64,000 nt of DNA from Phallusia mammillata (GCA_003260075.1 QLIY01000055.1:225124-289123), one strand, 5' to 3'; positions 37,001 to 50,280 are shown, counted from the stretch's first letter. Translations and numbers: made by a program. Notes: generated from the sequence alone by a model not told the origin.

Positions 37001-40000
37001 ATGCAAGAAGTCATGTCCACCACTGCCAACCCTGAAAACGACTATGAAGGCCATTCTCATGGCAACACGACGCTCACTGATTTCCCAAGCTCCACCTTGA
37101 CTAGCATCATCCTACCAATCATCTTCTATACTGTTTTTGTCATTGGCTTTTTGGGCAACGGCCTAGTGGTGTATGTTATGTATCGCATGGTAAGTCGTGT
37201 AGGTTGTTTTTTCATTAGTTTAATGATAAAATTATAACGGCCCAAATAGACGTAAAAAGCGATGCTTTATTGCTCAAACGTATTGGCAAATAATTATGCT
37301 ATCATCAGTGATATGAAGGCCACATCAGTTCCCCCCCCCCTGTATCGCATGGTAAGTCGTGTAGGTTGTTTTTTTCATTAGTTTAACGATAAAATTATAA
37401 GGGCCCAAATAGACGTAAAAAGCGATGCTTTATTGCTCAAACGTTTTGGCAAATAACTATGCTGTCATCAGTGATATGAAGGCCACATCAGTCACACCCG
37501 TTTATAACCACCTGAGTCACGTAAAAGATTAATGAAAAAGGTGCGAAGCAAGCGGTGGTCTGTTTAAGTATTTATTTTACTTGTTTCAGTTTCGTATACG
37601 ACTTCTACGTCTGACTTCATCTTAGACATATGTACCCACAATGCCGTTTGGGTTCCTGATTGGAGACGATATCGTTATCGCCATGACTAATATAAAACAC
37701 TATTATGGTAAAACATAGGTGCTCCAACGACAAAAATTTGTATCCCGCCGTAGGGTTGTTTCGAGTCAATTATTTTTAAAAAGCCTTTTAAGCTGATTCA
37801 CTGTACATTAGTAAGGCCAGTAACGAACTTTAATCTTTACCCTTTCAGACAGAAATGACGGCGACTCATTTGTTGATGTTGGTAATGTCAGATTTTTAGG
37901 CTTTTATTGCTGTTTGGTTCTCTGGTTAAATTCGATAATAATTATGACTAATATAAAAGCCTGTTTTGATGTTGACTTAGAACTTTTTAGAATGTTGACT
38001 AGATATAAAATGTACTAATTCTTTACAGTGGGTAAACGTAAGCGGATGTTAGTCTTTGATAACTCGATAAAAGGACGCAAATTGACGCTGTCAGTTTATG
38101 CAAACAATATGTTTACGAGATTAAATTCACTGTTTTCGAGGATTGCAATGCTTTTAGAACTGACAAGTGAAATAGAATATTAGATGCGCATCGTATTTTA
38201 GGCAGCAAAAAAATAAATTCGATACGTAGCAAAACATGTTCGGCAGAATCCCTTCTATCCAACGTACTAAAATATTTTTTGCTTTGCACTTGTTGACCCT
38301 GTGCTAGCCACAGCTGGCACCTGCAACGCGCTACTCGTTATAAACCTAATTAATTGATTTTCCACCTCACCTTTGCCAAAATACGACACGAGTCACCCTA
38401 AAATGCAACAGACGTCACTAACTAAGTTCCAGTCAGCGAAAAAGGCCCATTTAAACACGAGAGTTTCACTTTTCTTACCAAAGCACCAGATCCCACTTTC
38501 ATTGTGACGTTTTTAAACTGTGCCTAAAAGAGAAAACTTGATAAATTCAAATCCCTTTTAGGTATTTGCTTCGGATTTTTCGTGTTTCTAAAATTAAACC
38601 TTTCTGTGTTTTCAGAGGTCATCAAAAAAGATTGCTGATCTTTTCGTAGTCAACCTTGCAATTGCTGATTTGATATTCCTGGGAACTTTGCCTTTTTGGG
38701 CGACGGAATATCTAATGGGGGGCAAGTAAGTTATTTTATCCCCCCCCCCTGTTTTCAGAGGTCATCAAAAAAGATTGCTGATCTTTTCGTAGTCAACTTG
38801 GCAATTGCTGATTTGATATTCCTGGGAACTTTGCCATTTTGGGCGACGGAATATCTAATGGGGGGCAAGTAAGTTATTTTACGCTAAAAAAAGAACATGT
38901 TTAAGTAATTGGGTATTTGGAACCCCCCAAGTGGGATCCTATTGGTGAAAAGAATTGTGTTACTTTCAAAATCTTTATTTTTAGTTGCAATGTTTGCAAA
39001 GTCAGCGAAGGTAAACGCTTGCTTGGCAGGCGTATACATTAAAGCTTTAAAAAAGACCTAAACAACCAACACAATAGAGAATTGGTCTTAAACAAGGCGT
39101 TTTAGGGCTGTTTGAAACTAGGCGAGGTCCAGCAACTGGCTACAAAGTCAGGCCCGAACAAACCCGTGTTTTTAAGAATCCCAAAGCCAAGCCCGAACCC
39201 GAACCCAGCCCGCGTTAAACCTAAGAAACAAAACCGTTTTGAAAATAATTTGTGCGGTTTTAATTTTATCTCTCCGGTTTTATCCAGTTGGGTTTTTGGT
39301 CGCACCTTTTGCAAGCTGACAAGCACACTGACCCTGTTCTCTGCATACGGGAGCGTGTTCTTTCTCTCGATGATGGCAGTCGACCGTTTGGGCGTTGTAG
39401 TATTTTACAAGAGATACAACCATCGAAGGTAGCTACTGTTTGTTTGTTTCATTTATATTCCAGGTGGGCTGGCAACGCCTAATGTGAAATGTGTATCAGT
39501 CAGTGGTTCGCAACCTTTTTCGACAAATTCCCCCTTAACATCTCAAAACATTTTCATTGCTTCTAAATATTATACATAGTAGAAGCTAAACCATTACAAT
39601 ATCATTAAAAATAGGGCATTTTATCAACTTCACAGGTCATGTCAATATAGTTCTATCTATCGAATTCCACTTGGTTGGAGCAATGTCGCTTTTCTTACAT
39701 TAAAATATTTAGGGGTTATTTAAAATGTTTAGTGTAAATGTCATTAAAGTGTGTGGCATATTGCAGTTAAAACAATCATTTAGATTTGCAATTAAGTAGG
39801 TATAGCATATGCAGTCATACGTTACTTTTGATATTTAACTGATAAAAAAATGAGTGTGTCGTGAACGCTGGTCTACATGAACGCTTCAGGCCTGATCCCG
39901 GGACATGTGCATGTGTTTACCTCAGTAAGAGAAAAGTTACCGAAGGGCATTTCAATATCCATGCAATATGTGTCCAACAAAATAAAATTGTCAAAGAATC

Positions 40001-43000
40001 TATTACAATTTCCTGACAATTGTTATCGATTTTTCCCCATGATTCGTGTCCAGATGTCCCCCCCCCCAAATAAAATTGTCAAAGAATCTATTACAATTTC
40101 CTGACAATTGTTATCCTTGTTTTCACACATTAAAAAAATGTGACCACTGTACCTTTATCCCCTCAGGACATTATAATTGGCTTGCTTGACAGGTGTTCAA
40201 TGACATATACACGTAGGTAGTTGTGTAGTATTTTTAGCGAAACAGTTTTTGACCAGATGGCGCTAAACGCCAGTGGCTCACGAAAACCAGCAATTAATTG
40301 ACAGGGCTTTAAATGAATATACTTTCACAACTGCGATCAGCCTTGAAGCGGTAATGCAGATCAACGATCACGACACAATCATTTTTTTATAAGTTAGATA
40401 TCAAAAGTAACGTATGAATGCATATGCTATACCTGCTTCATTGAAAATCTTGATTTTTGTTTTGTTTTAACTGCAATATATATACATATAAATCATAGTA
40501 TACCAGGTCTATTGAAGGTGTTTTACCGAACAATCCGGTCACCAAGCATTCCCACGTTTCATAAGGCTCAGGATGGAAACATGTAGCCTTTCTATAGAAT
40601 GCTTGGTGACCGGTATGGGCCTGACTTACTATGATTTATATATGACTGTCGTGATCGCTGGTCTACATTAATGCTTCATGGCTGATCCCAGTTACAAATT
40701 TATGTTCATCTCAACGCTGCTTGCGTTTGAAAGTTAAAAAAACATGAATTCAAACCGTTTTTTTCATTGTTTGCTACAACACCATTTAGTTTTATTGGCA
40801 CTGGTTTGCCTATAAATAGCTAACTTAGTTTACGTATTTTGATCGGAAAAAATCGAACTAAAAAAGACTTTATGCGTGTTTTTAATTTTAGAACGACAAA
40901 GAAAGCGATTGTTGTTATCCTTCTCCTATGGATGGCTTCAACAGTTACCAGTCTGGTCGCACTGTATTTTCGGGATACTGAAATAGATCACGCTACAGGT
41001 AAACTTGGTTACAGCCTCTGGGCCCTCAACTATAGTTAATCCAAAGAACCTTTTAACGCCGCGTGCATTTTACTCCTTTAAAAAAGTGATAGAAAATGGC
41101 ATTTACAACGATTATGTTGTCAAAAAATGGTGCCAAATTACTATTTTTTTAAAATGATGTAACACTGGCCTATTGTACCAGTTGGTTTAAATGTCAAAAG
41201 CAAAGCAGGTACATTCCTGCGTGTAGCCATAACGAACTTGACCCCAATACTAAACACAAAAGCCAATTTCTGTTTCGCTAAGCCCTGATAAGTAAAAACA
41301 ACGAAAAAGCTTACCTTCGAATAAATTATAGTCAATCGTTTTTTTTTGCATGAAACATACTACAAATGTGTGAAGCGAAGCGTTACAATAAGTTACAAAA
41401 AGTAAGCCTGAAAAACAACAACAATATATCTGCAGCGCATATCGTGCCCTCCACTTCGTTGTGCTTTAACATGGCGCAGCTATTGCAGTGTTATGTTTTT
41501 TATACACCAAGCAAAATAAATATAATTTAACATAATGGGGGCCTCACCAATATCGTTAAACCAAAAATCCTAAATCGAATAACCGAGAACCGAGTGACAT
41601 TTAATGTGACACCGTGAAACTGCAACGAGGTGACAATGACGTCATACTCATCCTGTTTTGTGGTCGTTAATGTTTGTTTAAAATGCTTTACAGGTCACAC
41701 TCACTGCCGATGGTATTTCGACGAAAGCTTGGTGTCACACAAAGCATGGTACTGCATTCACTTCATCCTGAGGTAACTAAGAATTAAAAACATTTCCTAG
41801 TAAAGCCCGTAAACCCGGCCCGAACCCGAAACTACAAGTCCGAAACCCGGCCTAAACCCGAATCGTTTTTGTGAAGCCCGTTTAGGCCCGAAAGTTCGAT
41901 TGACAGGCATATACATTCAATTTAAAGCGCCAGAAAAGACCAAGACAACAAAGACAGGAGACAATTGGTCTTAACCAATGTGTTTTAGACAGTGGTGGGA
42001 TTCAATTTTTTAGTCAGCCGCTTCGATCACAAATGTCATATTTTTCAGCCGGTTCTGTGATAAAAAGTCTCGGTTCTATCACAAAAGTCATATTTTTCAG
42101 CCGGTTCTGCTACAAAAAGTCAATTGACAGTAACCAGTAATGCTAACCGGTTCGCTGATCTCATAAAGTTTTGTGAGACGGTTCTACAGAACCGGTGCGA
42201 ACCGGCTGAATTCCATCACTGGTTTTAGGGCTGTTTGACATTAGGTCAGGTCCAGCAACTGGCTGATTGGCTAGTTAGATTTATTCGAAAAAATACCCGC
42301 TTCAAGAAAAAAAAAAAGACGAACCGGCCCAAAAAGGCCGACCCGATTACAACTCTGACGGAATCAGTCGATGAATATCGTGTAATATATATATATCGCC
42401 TAATTGGCATCTTCAGGTCCTTATTTAAATAGAATACGGAGATAAAACACTCATAAAATGTGGGGTTTTGACATCACTTGTATGTATTATATTATATTAA
42501 CATTGGTCTGTGAATAAACCGTACAATATAAAGGCTCTCGCCTCTATCTTTATTGCCACAAATGAGTTTATCACGATGACTGGTAAAGGTAGTGCAAATG
42601 TACCCCCCCCCCCTGTATGTATTATATTATATTAACATTGGTCTGTGAATAAACCGTACAACATAAAGGCTCACACCTCTATCTTTATTGCCACAAATGG
42701 GTTTATCACGATGAATGGTAAAGGTAGTGCAAATGTATAACTCGTTGATGTGTGTGGACTGGAGATCAGCAGTCGGCTAAATATTGCCCACCTTAAGGAC
42801 AAAAACGTTTGTTTAAGTAAATAATATCTACATTTGGTCTAATACCCAGCTTGTCTATTTCGAATACGGCTTTTAACGCGTACAAACTTTGAACCCTTTA
42901 ATGCTAACAATTTAGTGATGGTAATTTTTTTGTGTTTTTTATTCTGTCACTGAAAGTGTTGTGTTAAGAATTGGGCAAAATGCAATTTTAAGCTGCATTG

Positions 43001-46000
43001 TTTCCTATGCTTAATCCTGTTTAGCAACTTACAATTTATACCGGTTAATTAAAACGTAGCTATTTTTTAGATTCATTGTTGGGTTCGGTGTCCCGTTGTC
43101 TATCACTGTAATTTGCTACATCGTCATTTTTATGTATCTGCGCGGCAGAAGATCGAAGAAAAAACTTCTAAGAAAGAAACAGGTACAATGTTACAAAATA
43201 AAAAGTTTAGCAATGTTTTACCTCACTGACACGGGACATCACACATCCCAAACTTTTTGTAATGTCCAAAACATGGCTTTGTGAAAATTACCATGATCCA
43301 ACAGTTTGTGTTCCGGCATATAGCCTAAAATAATCACTTGTCAAAGATATGTTAGGAACGTGTATCACAACGTCCTATCAACAAAACTCATTTTTACAGT
43401 TATCTTTACAGTAAACAACGGTTAATTCACACCCGTTTGGACCAAAACGTTTGTCCGGATTAGACGAAGATCCGGATTAACCGATGTCGATTAGTTAAAG
43501 CCTTACCACATTACAAATCATTTGTATCTCAAGTTTTGTCCGAATTAGGAGGAGATCCGGATTAACCGAATCCGGTTTACCTGAGATTTACTGTATAAGT
43601 ATAAAAAAACACTTTTCAAAGATATGTTATTACTACATTAAACTTTTTACAGTTATTATTACATAAAATCATCGTAACGGTGAACGAAACATCATAAGCT
43701 ATGGTAAATTTATACCCTAGCAAAATTAAATTTACCGCGCTTAATTGTGAGTTATCAATTTTAGGACCGTGTCACTCTGACGGTATTGGTGGTGATCGTA
43801 GTGTTTATAATATGCTGGATGCCAAATCAGATTTCCAATTTCATTTACGTCGCCCAAGGACTCGAGATCATAGGTAAGTGTCCGGCGACATTTTTTAGGT
43901 CTAATGCAAACTAAATTGTGGCCATTTAACGTTGGATCGAAACCATAATGTCATTGTTTAAAATTCTGTTAAAACGTTGAACATAAATTTGAAATGTTTT
44001 GTTTGAAATTGCGTGTTTTTGTCGAGGCATCACGCGCAATGTTTCTAAGGCTTATAGTCAGTGTTGGGGTTCAGCCGGTTCGCACTAGTTCTATAGAACC
44101 GGATCACCAAATTTTATGAGATCAGCAAACCGGTTAGCATTGCTGGTTACTGTCAATGACTTTTTGTAACAGAACCGACTGAAAAATATGACTTTTGTGA
44201 TAGAACTGGCTGATCAAAAATTTGAATCCCCCCACTGCTTATAGTGTTTTCATCTACAGAGCCGAAGTAACGGTTCAGCAATTGTATGTTGAAGACTGAA
44301 CAACTGAACGCAAATTTATATAGCGGTTGAGGGTTGGTAGATTAGGTCTAAAGCTGGCAAAGTTCTTATGCTTCGTGCAGCAGCAAAGAAATAAAGTGAG
44401 TGTGATTTTTCAGATCTTCCTGGTTCTGATTTACAATATTACATTCACTTGTTTGCCAACACCCTGGCCTGGGCCCACAGCTGCTTCAATCCTTTTCTCT
44501 ATGCTTTCATGCGAGAAGACGTGCGACATAAGGTAAGCGTATTACAAACACAATTTAGACATCTTGAAATTTCTGTAACTTTTTGCTAAACCATAGCAAA
44601 TCTAATTTGGACAATGCGTGACCAAAATGCATTAAAAATTGTACGCAAGTCCAGAAGTTTTACAAAGATATCTACTTTGTTTCAATTTTACAAAATTATA
44701 ACATATAACTTCGTTTCATTTAAGCAGCTCTTTATAGACTTTATAGTCTTTCTGTTTAGTGAGCTTTTATGTACCTGTTTGTAGCAAAAAACTATGTTTC
44801 TGACATACAGTGACTTAAAAAGTAGCTTGACTCAAAACGTAACTGCCATCAAGCTTGTATGTAGTAAATACATTTAAAAAAAATGTATACCTTGTACCTA
44901 AGCTGTTTGCCGTTTATTTTTGTACGAAACCTTGTTTTTTCTTTTGTTATTTTTGTTTTGTTTTATATCTTGTATAGTCACTCGAAATTAAGAGTCGTTC
45001 TTTTCAGTTTGTCGAGATCACCAACAATTGTTTGCCGTGCGGTCGCACTACATACACACCACAAGTACAGAGACGAATTACACAATCCACGGTAGGCAAA
45101 TTTCCTTGACAAAACTGTGTTTGCACGTTTTCAGAAGGGTTGTAAACCGTTCAGTGATTTTCAAACTTTGTGCCGCTGGACAGTGTTACGACGATCAACT
45201 AAAAACGTTTGGTTCATCACGATGCAGCAATAAAATGTTTAACAACTATTGTTTGAGTCATACTTTCGCCTAAATAATGTTAGTGGTCAACCTACGTAAA
45301 TATTATGACCAAATTGCCGACCTAGTTGTATAAAAAGCTCAGAGGTTGGCGCCAAAACAGAGATTGAGAAACTCTGCTAATAGTTTTCGACAAATCAGGT
45401 CCGCAAATCTAGGTTCACGATCGTCTAAAACTGGTTTTAATTTTGTATTTGAGATAAAAACGATTCTTCCAGAAAAAAAATATTTTTTTGTAAAAAGCCA
45501 CTGAAAAGTTTTGTCTGTTTTTACCTGAATATGGAGAGGTGGTAGCGCCTTTGCAATACGTGTAAGAAAATCACTATAGAATTTTGATAACACTTTTTTC
45601 GTTGACCCAATGTTGAAATAAGAAACAGCCCGGCGAAATGAACAGTAACTCACTGTATCAACAAAATTTCAGCTCTTCCGGCAGTTTTTTATTTTAATAT
45701 GCCAACATTTCGATGTCCCATACGAAACACCTTAATCAGGGTAATGACATAAAGCCCCCCCCCCAAGTTTTACAAAGATATCTACTTTGTTTCAATTTTA
45801 CAAAATTATAACTTATAACTTCGTTTCATTTAAGCAGCTCTCTATAGACAGTTTCTGTTTAGTGAGCTTTCCCCCCCCCCCAGAGATTGAGAAACTCTGC
45901 TAATAGTTTTCGACAAATCAGGTCCGCAATTTAGGTTCACGATCGTCTAAAACTGGTTTTAAGTTTGTAATTGAGATAAAAACGATTCTTCCAGAAAAAA

Positions 46001-46794
46001 AATATTTTTTTGTAAAAAGCCACTGAAAAGTTTTGTCTGTTTTTACCTGAATATGGAGAGGTGGTAGCGCCTTTGCAATACGTGTAAGAAAATCACTATA
46101 GAATTTTGATAACACTTTTTTCGTTGACCCAATGTTGAAATAAGAAACAGCCCGGCGAAATGAACAGTAACTCACTGTATCAACAAAATTTCAGCTCTTC
46201 CGGCAGTTTTTTATTTTAATATGCCAACATTTCGATGTCCCATACGAAACACCTTAATCAGGGTAATGACATAAAGTGCAAACACAAGTATAGCAACTCA
46301 CTGTATTTTTAACTGTCGACGGAGGGAACATAAAGAGAATTCTTTTGTTTCAGAAACTGTCAACTTTAAGGAAATATAGGACCCACTTCAAGCAAACGCA
46401 ATTATGTGTACCAGAAACTCAGGTAGAAAATCGAAACTTTAGCCTTTTGACCAACATGTAATGTTTAAAATTTTCAACGTAATTATAACGAATTGTGTAA
46501 GACTCTACATTTTCTTTGTGTATTTATTCCTCTATTGCCAAACTTAAGCTGTCAACTTTTAATGTTTTTTTATATTTATATAGTTTCAGCCAAAACCTTT
46601 CGTAGCAGCACAATTGCGCTGGTTTTTTAATTTTACAACGACAAAATGTATTTTTTTCTACAAAATTACCAAATATTTTTTGTGTACACTGTTATTAGTT
46701 CCCGCTGGCATTGGAAGTTAAATTATCCCGTTCTGAGATAGACGGGAACAACAAGGAAGATGAATGCGTGCTGTCCAGAGTATCAACAGTATAA
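37001..46794 (+). CDS. class A peptide GPCR, apelin/angiotensin receptor-like
   Basis: Ten coding exons: 37001-37189, 38616-38725, 39288-39428, 40892-40998, 41694-41772, 43071-43182, 43765-43873, 44414-44532, 46354-46422, 46699-46794; all phases fit, 376 residues. The extracellular N terminus has one sequon (N22-T-T) and an acidic NDYEG around Tyr15. TM1 contains GFLGNGLVV, TM2 NLAIADL...LPFWATEYL, and ECL1 WVFGRTFCKL, with Cys108 expected to pair with ECL2 Cys187. The TM3 end reads DRL instead of DRY (132-134), TM5 GFGVP, TM6 CWMP (263-266), TM7 AHSCFNPFLYAF. The ECL1/TM3 and TM2 patterns resemble the apelin and angiotensin receptor group more than chemokine receptors. A Gi/Gq-coupled peptide receptor at the plasma membrane is inferred; the ligand is unknown. 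Exon 2 appears twice (see 38759). Ten exons is unusual for this class. Confidence 0.9.
38759..38868 (+). pseudogene. second copy of GPCR exon 2 (probable other allele)
   Basis: Same 110 bp, acceptor and donor as 38616-38725, with only silent differences visible. It is separated from that copy by a run of ten C (38740-38749). Including both would break the receptor by repeating TM2, so one copy is taken as allelic contig overlap. Confidence 0.7.
39110..39235. repeat. interspersed repeat copy (CCCGAACCCG family)
   Basis: Begins ggctgtttgaaactagg and has ggtccagcaactggct, matching 42229-42265. It contains cccgaacccgaaccc. It sits just upstream of GPCR exon 3. Confidence 0.4.
40330..40692. mobile_element. 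foldback element with imperfect ~45-bp inverted ends
   Basis: The left end (gatcagccttgaagcggtaatgc...cgatcacgacac) is the inverse of the right end (gtcgtgatcgctggtctaca...ggctgatccc). The body holds ttgaaggtgttttaccga and, inverted, cttggtgaccggt. Related single-ended copies are at 7688-7915 and 25965-26130, and one end is at 39858-39902. Confidence 0.55.
41990..42221. mobile_element. hAT-type MITE, CAGTGGTGGGATTC termini
   Basis: Left cagtggtgggattcaa and right ttccatcactg are inverse ends. Flanks gttttaga / gttttagg are near-identical 8-mers. The body repeats aaaagtcatatttttcagccggttct. A sister copy is at 44059-44237. Confidence 0.75.
43409..43593. mobile_element. pogo/Tc1-like MITE
   Basis: Begins cagtaaacaacggttaattc and ends with tttactg, and is flanked by TA on both sides (43407-43408 and 43594-43595). 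Inner repeats of gtccggatta and gatccggattaaccg are present. Ends and TA target fit pogo-type elements; no transposase. Confidence 0.6.
44059..44237. mobile_element. hAT-type MITE, sister of 41990 element
   Basis: Starts cagtgttggggttcagccgg and ends gaatccccccactg. Exact 8-bp duplications cttatagt flank it (44051-44058 and 44238-44245). The internal sequence is the inverse of parts of 41990-42221. Confidence 0.85.
44653..46276. repeat. scrambled duplicate blocks joined by C runs (GPCR intron 8)
   Basis: 45765-45870 repeats 44653-44765, and 45882-46276 repeats 45358-45754. Runs of 10 and 11 C (45755-45764 and 45871-45881) sit at the joins. The copies differ by isolated substitutions and small indels. 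The order looks like two allelic contigs interleaved, not a genomic duplication. Confidence 0.65.
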
Positions 46795-49700
46795 AGGCTA
46801 CATGAAGGGCTTTGCTTAAAATCAACCAAGTTTTATCGTACAATGGTATTGAGTTGTTTTTAGTATTCTGCTTATTTACAGCGTTGACCAGATGGTAGCT
46901 ATGCTTGCTGCAAAACACCGTACTTCGTAAAAATCGGTTAGGCGTATTTTTATGGTACGTCTATGGTTATGAGAATAATGGACGAAGTAGCAGTGCTTCC
47001 CAATCAGATTTAGACAACCAATAGTCTTAAACCATAGCACTGTTGCTTCGTCAATTATTCTTACAGGAAATTACACACACACTTCAGTAATCGTCAGTAT
47101 ATAATGCCTGTTCGCGGGGGACAATCCTATAACAAATGTTACATCTCTGGCTAAATGCACAACCAAATTTCGGAAAATGAAAAATATAGTTTCTACCGTC
47201 ATGATCATTTTGTGTTAGTTCAAGATATTGCTCAATTTTGAAATTCCATCGATATGTTTTATCTTACGTAAAAACTAACATAGTTACACACTGTGCGCTA
47301 CCCCCCCCCCCGCAAACATTTTCTATACCACTTAAAATTACCACGACGGTGGCGAAAATTGTTTCACATTTGGGGAATATAAAATAAGGTTTAAATCGAC
47401 TTCTTTCACAACTGGCTAGCGACTCAAATTGCTCCCATACGTTCAAACAGTAATATCACAGATGGCATCGTGTTTTGTGTTGCAAACACATGCAAAGCAA
47501 AAATGCTCCCATTCCGTGTGAACTATCATTGCAACTTTAGCATTGTACTGTATAGAACGCCCGAAAGCGGGTTTTTGTCCCCGTTTTATTGCACATGAAT
47601 TGGTTAAAATATTTTGCATACAATTATTGCAGACCTTATCATCGATTGTAAATAAGTCCAAATTATTTCATGATTACCGGTCTGATCCATACTGCGTTAG
47701 CTGATGCCATTTTTTTGTTTTATGTGCTACAGTGATTCCATAAGATTTTGTACTCGCCTCCTACAACTGGGAAGTTTTGTATAATGTTTGCGTAACGCCT
47801 ATGTGCTAAAACGTATGTTCGTCGCTTACGCAAAAAAGTAAGCATGTCACAGTATTACATAATGCATTGCCTAAAAGTTTATGAAAGGCTTGCGTACTAT
47901 CCATCCCCCCCCCCCATGATCATTTTGTGTTAGTTCAAGATATTGCTCAATTTTGAAATTCCTTCGAAATGTTTTATCTTACGTAAAAACCAACATAGTT
48001 ACACACTGTGCGCTTCCCCCCCCCCTAGATAAATCGATTTTTTCCCCAAACGTTCAAACTGTAATATCACAGATGACATCGTGTTTTGTGTTGCAAACAC
48101 ATACAAGGCAAAATGCTCCCATTCCTTGTAAACTATCATTGCAACTTTAGCATTGTACTGTATAGAACGCCCGAAAGCGGGGTTAAAAGCGGGCCCCCCC
48201 CCCCGTTTCAAGATGTAAATCCAAACCTTATGTAACTTTTGCTAAATAATTTTTGTTTTGCAAATATTAGGTTTTTCAAAACAAAGCGCAGTATAACGAA
48301 AACAGTACAATCTGTTTCAATGGCCCCCCCCCCCCCGTTTCAAGATGTAAATCCAAACCTTATGTAACTTTTGCTAAATAATTATTGTTTTGCAAAAATT
48401 AGGTTTTTCAAAACAAAGCGCAGTATAACAAAAACAGTACAATCTGTTTCAATGGCTCCCCCCCCCCTCCCAGACTTTTTTGGTCTGTGGCCCAAATGTC
48501 TATTTAATAGCGATTTGTGGCTCATCACATGCTGTAATTTTTTGCACCCCCCCCCCCAGGTTAAATGCTATAAAACGATTTGCCCACGTAACCCGGGGAT
48601 GATAGAGTAATTTAAGCGTTTTTATTGCTATATATTTAGAAATTTTTGAAGATCGGTCCGCGAAAAAATTTCAATTTTAAAATCGGCCCGCAGTGCAAAA
48701 AGGTTGTCGACCCCGCCTCTATAGGGTATGCAACATAAAAGTTAAATTACAACCTAAAGCCATTTTAGGCTCTGATAAAACATCTATCATCATATTTTGT
48801 TGCGTCTTAATGTGTGAAACGAAACGGTCACTTAATGGACAAAGTAAAGCGCATTGTATCATCCGAAAGTTTTTGCAAATGTAATCATTCTGAATGAACT
48901 CCTGTCTATAATTTATGCCTGAGTATTACCTAAGGCACTGGTTCTTAACCTTTTTTCCTTGCTGCACCCCTTTCAAATCACAAACCAATTTTCGCACCCC
49001 CTTACAAATCACTAACCAATTTTCGCTCCCCCTTCTGTAATTGCTTAAATAGAATAGACCTAACCAACCTTAATGATTCAGCATCCCCGCACCCCCTCGG
49101 AACAGTTCTCGCACCCCTTGGGGGTGCGTGCACCCCAGGTTAAGAACCCCTGACCTAAGGCCTTCGCGTACCACACTTTGGGCTCCAACCATACACTGCT
49201 TCGACGCACTAGTATTCTGTAACGTTGGTCAGTCTAATCATTATGAAGTTATTTGACAAGCGCGTGTACTGTGTTTTCATATCAAATCATCTTCCCATGG
49301 CTGTTAAACATTACACACCGAAAGGTTATGAATCATAGTAACGCTTTGATGCTCTGTAATTCGCCATTTGGCATAAAACAACCAAACTATTGAATTGTTA
49401 TATTTTCTTGCATTCACCAAAGTGATTTGTACATGCTGAGATATGATTCCAAGTTTCTCGTTTTCTTTTTTGTGTTACTGTAGTGCACTGTGTTTCAATC
49501 CACGACATCGTTTTTCAACACACTGTGTTATTTTCTACACAACCCACTGCGTATTTGCTGAGTGAATGATTTGCAAGTTTTTATTTTAAGCGTAAGCCAC
49601 ACACCAAGACAGCTTAGCATGAAATTTACACTTTTCTTTTCTTTTGTAAGTTACTCTTCAACGCAGCATTAGGTTAATATAGTAATGTCCATAGTTTTTA

Positions 49701-50280
49701 TTTTAAATAGTGCGTCCTATTGATAACCATATTAAATACACTTGGGGCCTAACATGCAAAATCGTTAACTACGAACAAAATTGCCGTTAAAAGCGCATAA
49801 AACGGTATTTAATTTAATATTCAAACTTTTCGACAAAACTGTTGACAATATCAGTAAAATAATGATAAACAAGCAAGAACAGTGCACAAAATTTATTGTT
49901 GTTAGCTAAGATTATGTATTTCTCAAGGCCATTGGTTTATTGAACGTGATAGCACTAAAAGTACGACGTTGTAAAACATTTCTTTATAGTTTCTAAATAT
50001 TTTGAACAGTTTAAAAACCCCATTAAAAACTAATAAAACATAATTTTTGCTCTTTTCGGGCATATTGAACCAGGTAATACTTGTAATAATCAAAAGATAG
50101 AACAAACGCGGTACAACAAATAAGAACTAAGTCACAAAATAGCAACGTCTTATTATCGCATTTTTTGCTTTGGGGCAGAGCGCTTTGTGCCTCTTGAAAA
50201 CTAATTAAACGTTTCAGGAGCAAGCGCTTTGATTAGTCGAAAGAAAAAGAAAAAAATGAACCGTTACACCTCGGACGCGT
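46795..50280. other. spacer between GPCR and hairpin array
   Basis: No coding exon recognised. It contains the GPCR 3' region, poly-C joins near 47301, 47905, 48016, 48194, 48324, 48458 and 48547 with duplicated flanks (for example 47199-47300 against 47916-48015, and 48205-48323 against 48337-48457), a MITE fragment at 48558-48712 and an intact MITE at 48937-49153. 49160-50220 is AT-rich with nothing recognised. Confidence 0.5.
48937..49153. mobile_element. hAT-type MITE, CTGGTTCTTAACC termini
   Basis: Left actggttcttaacctttt and right ggttaagaacccctga are inverted. Exact 8-bp duplications cctaaggc flank it (48929-48936 and 49154-49161). The body has repeated GCACCCC motifs. Confidence 0.85.

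Noticed and set aside
38616-38868. Tandem duplication of a GPCR exon giving alternative TM2
   Set aside because: Both copies have the same phase, only silent differences are visible, and they are separated by a C10 placeholder; allelic contig overlap is simpler.
45339-46175. Two near-identical ~100-residue minus-strand frames
   Set aside because: They are the two copies of a block duplicated by assembly in GPCR intron 8; no homology, and no start or splice context.
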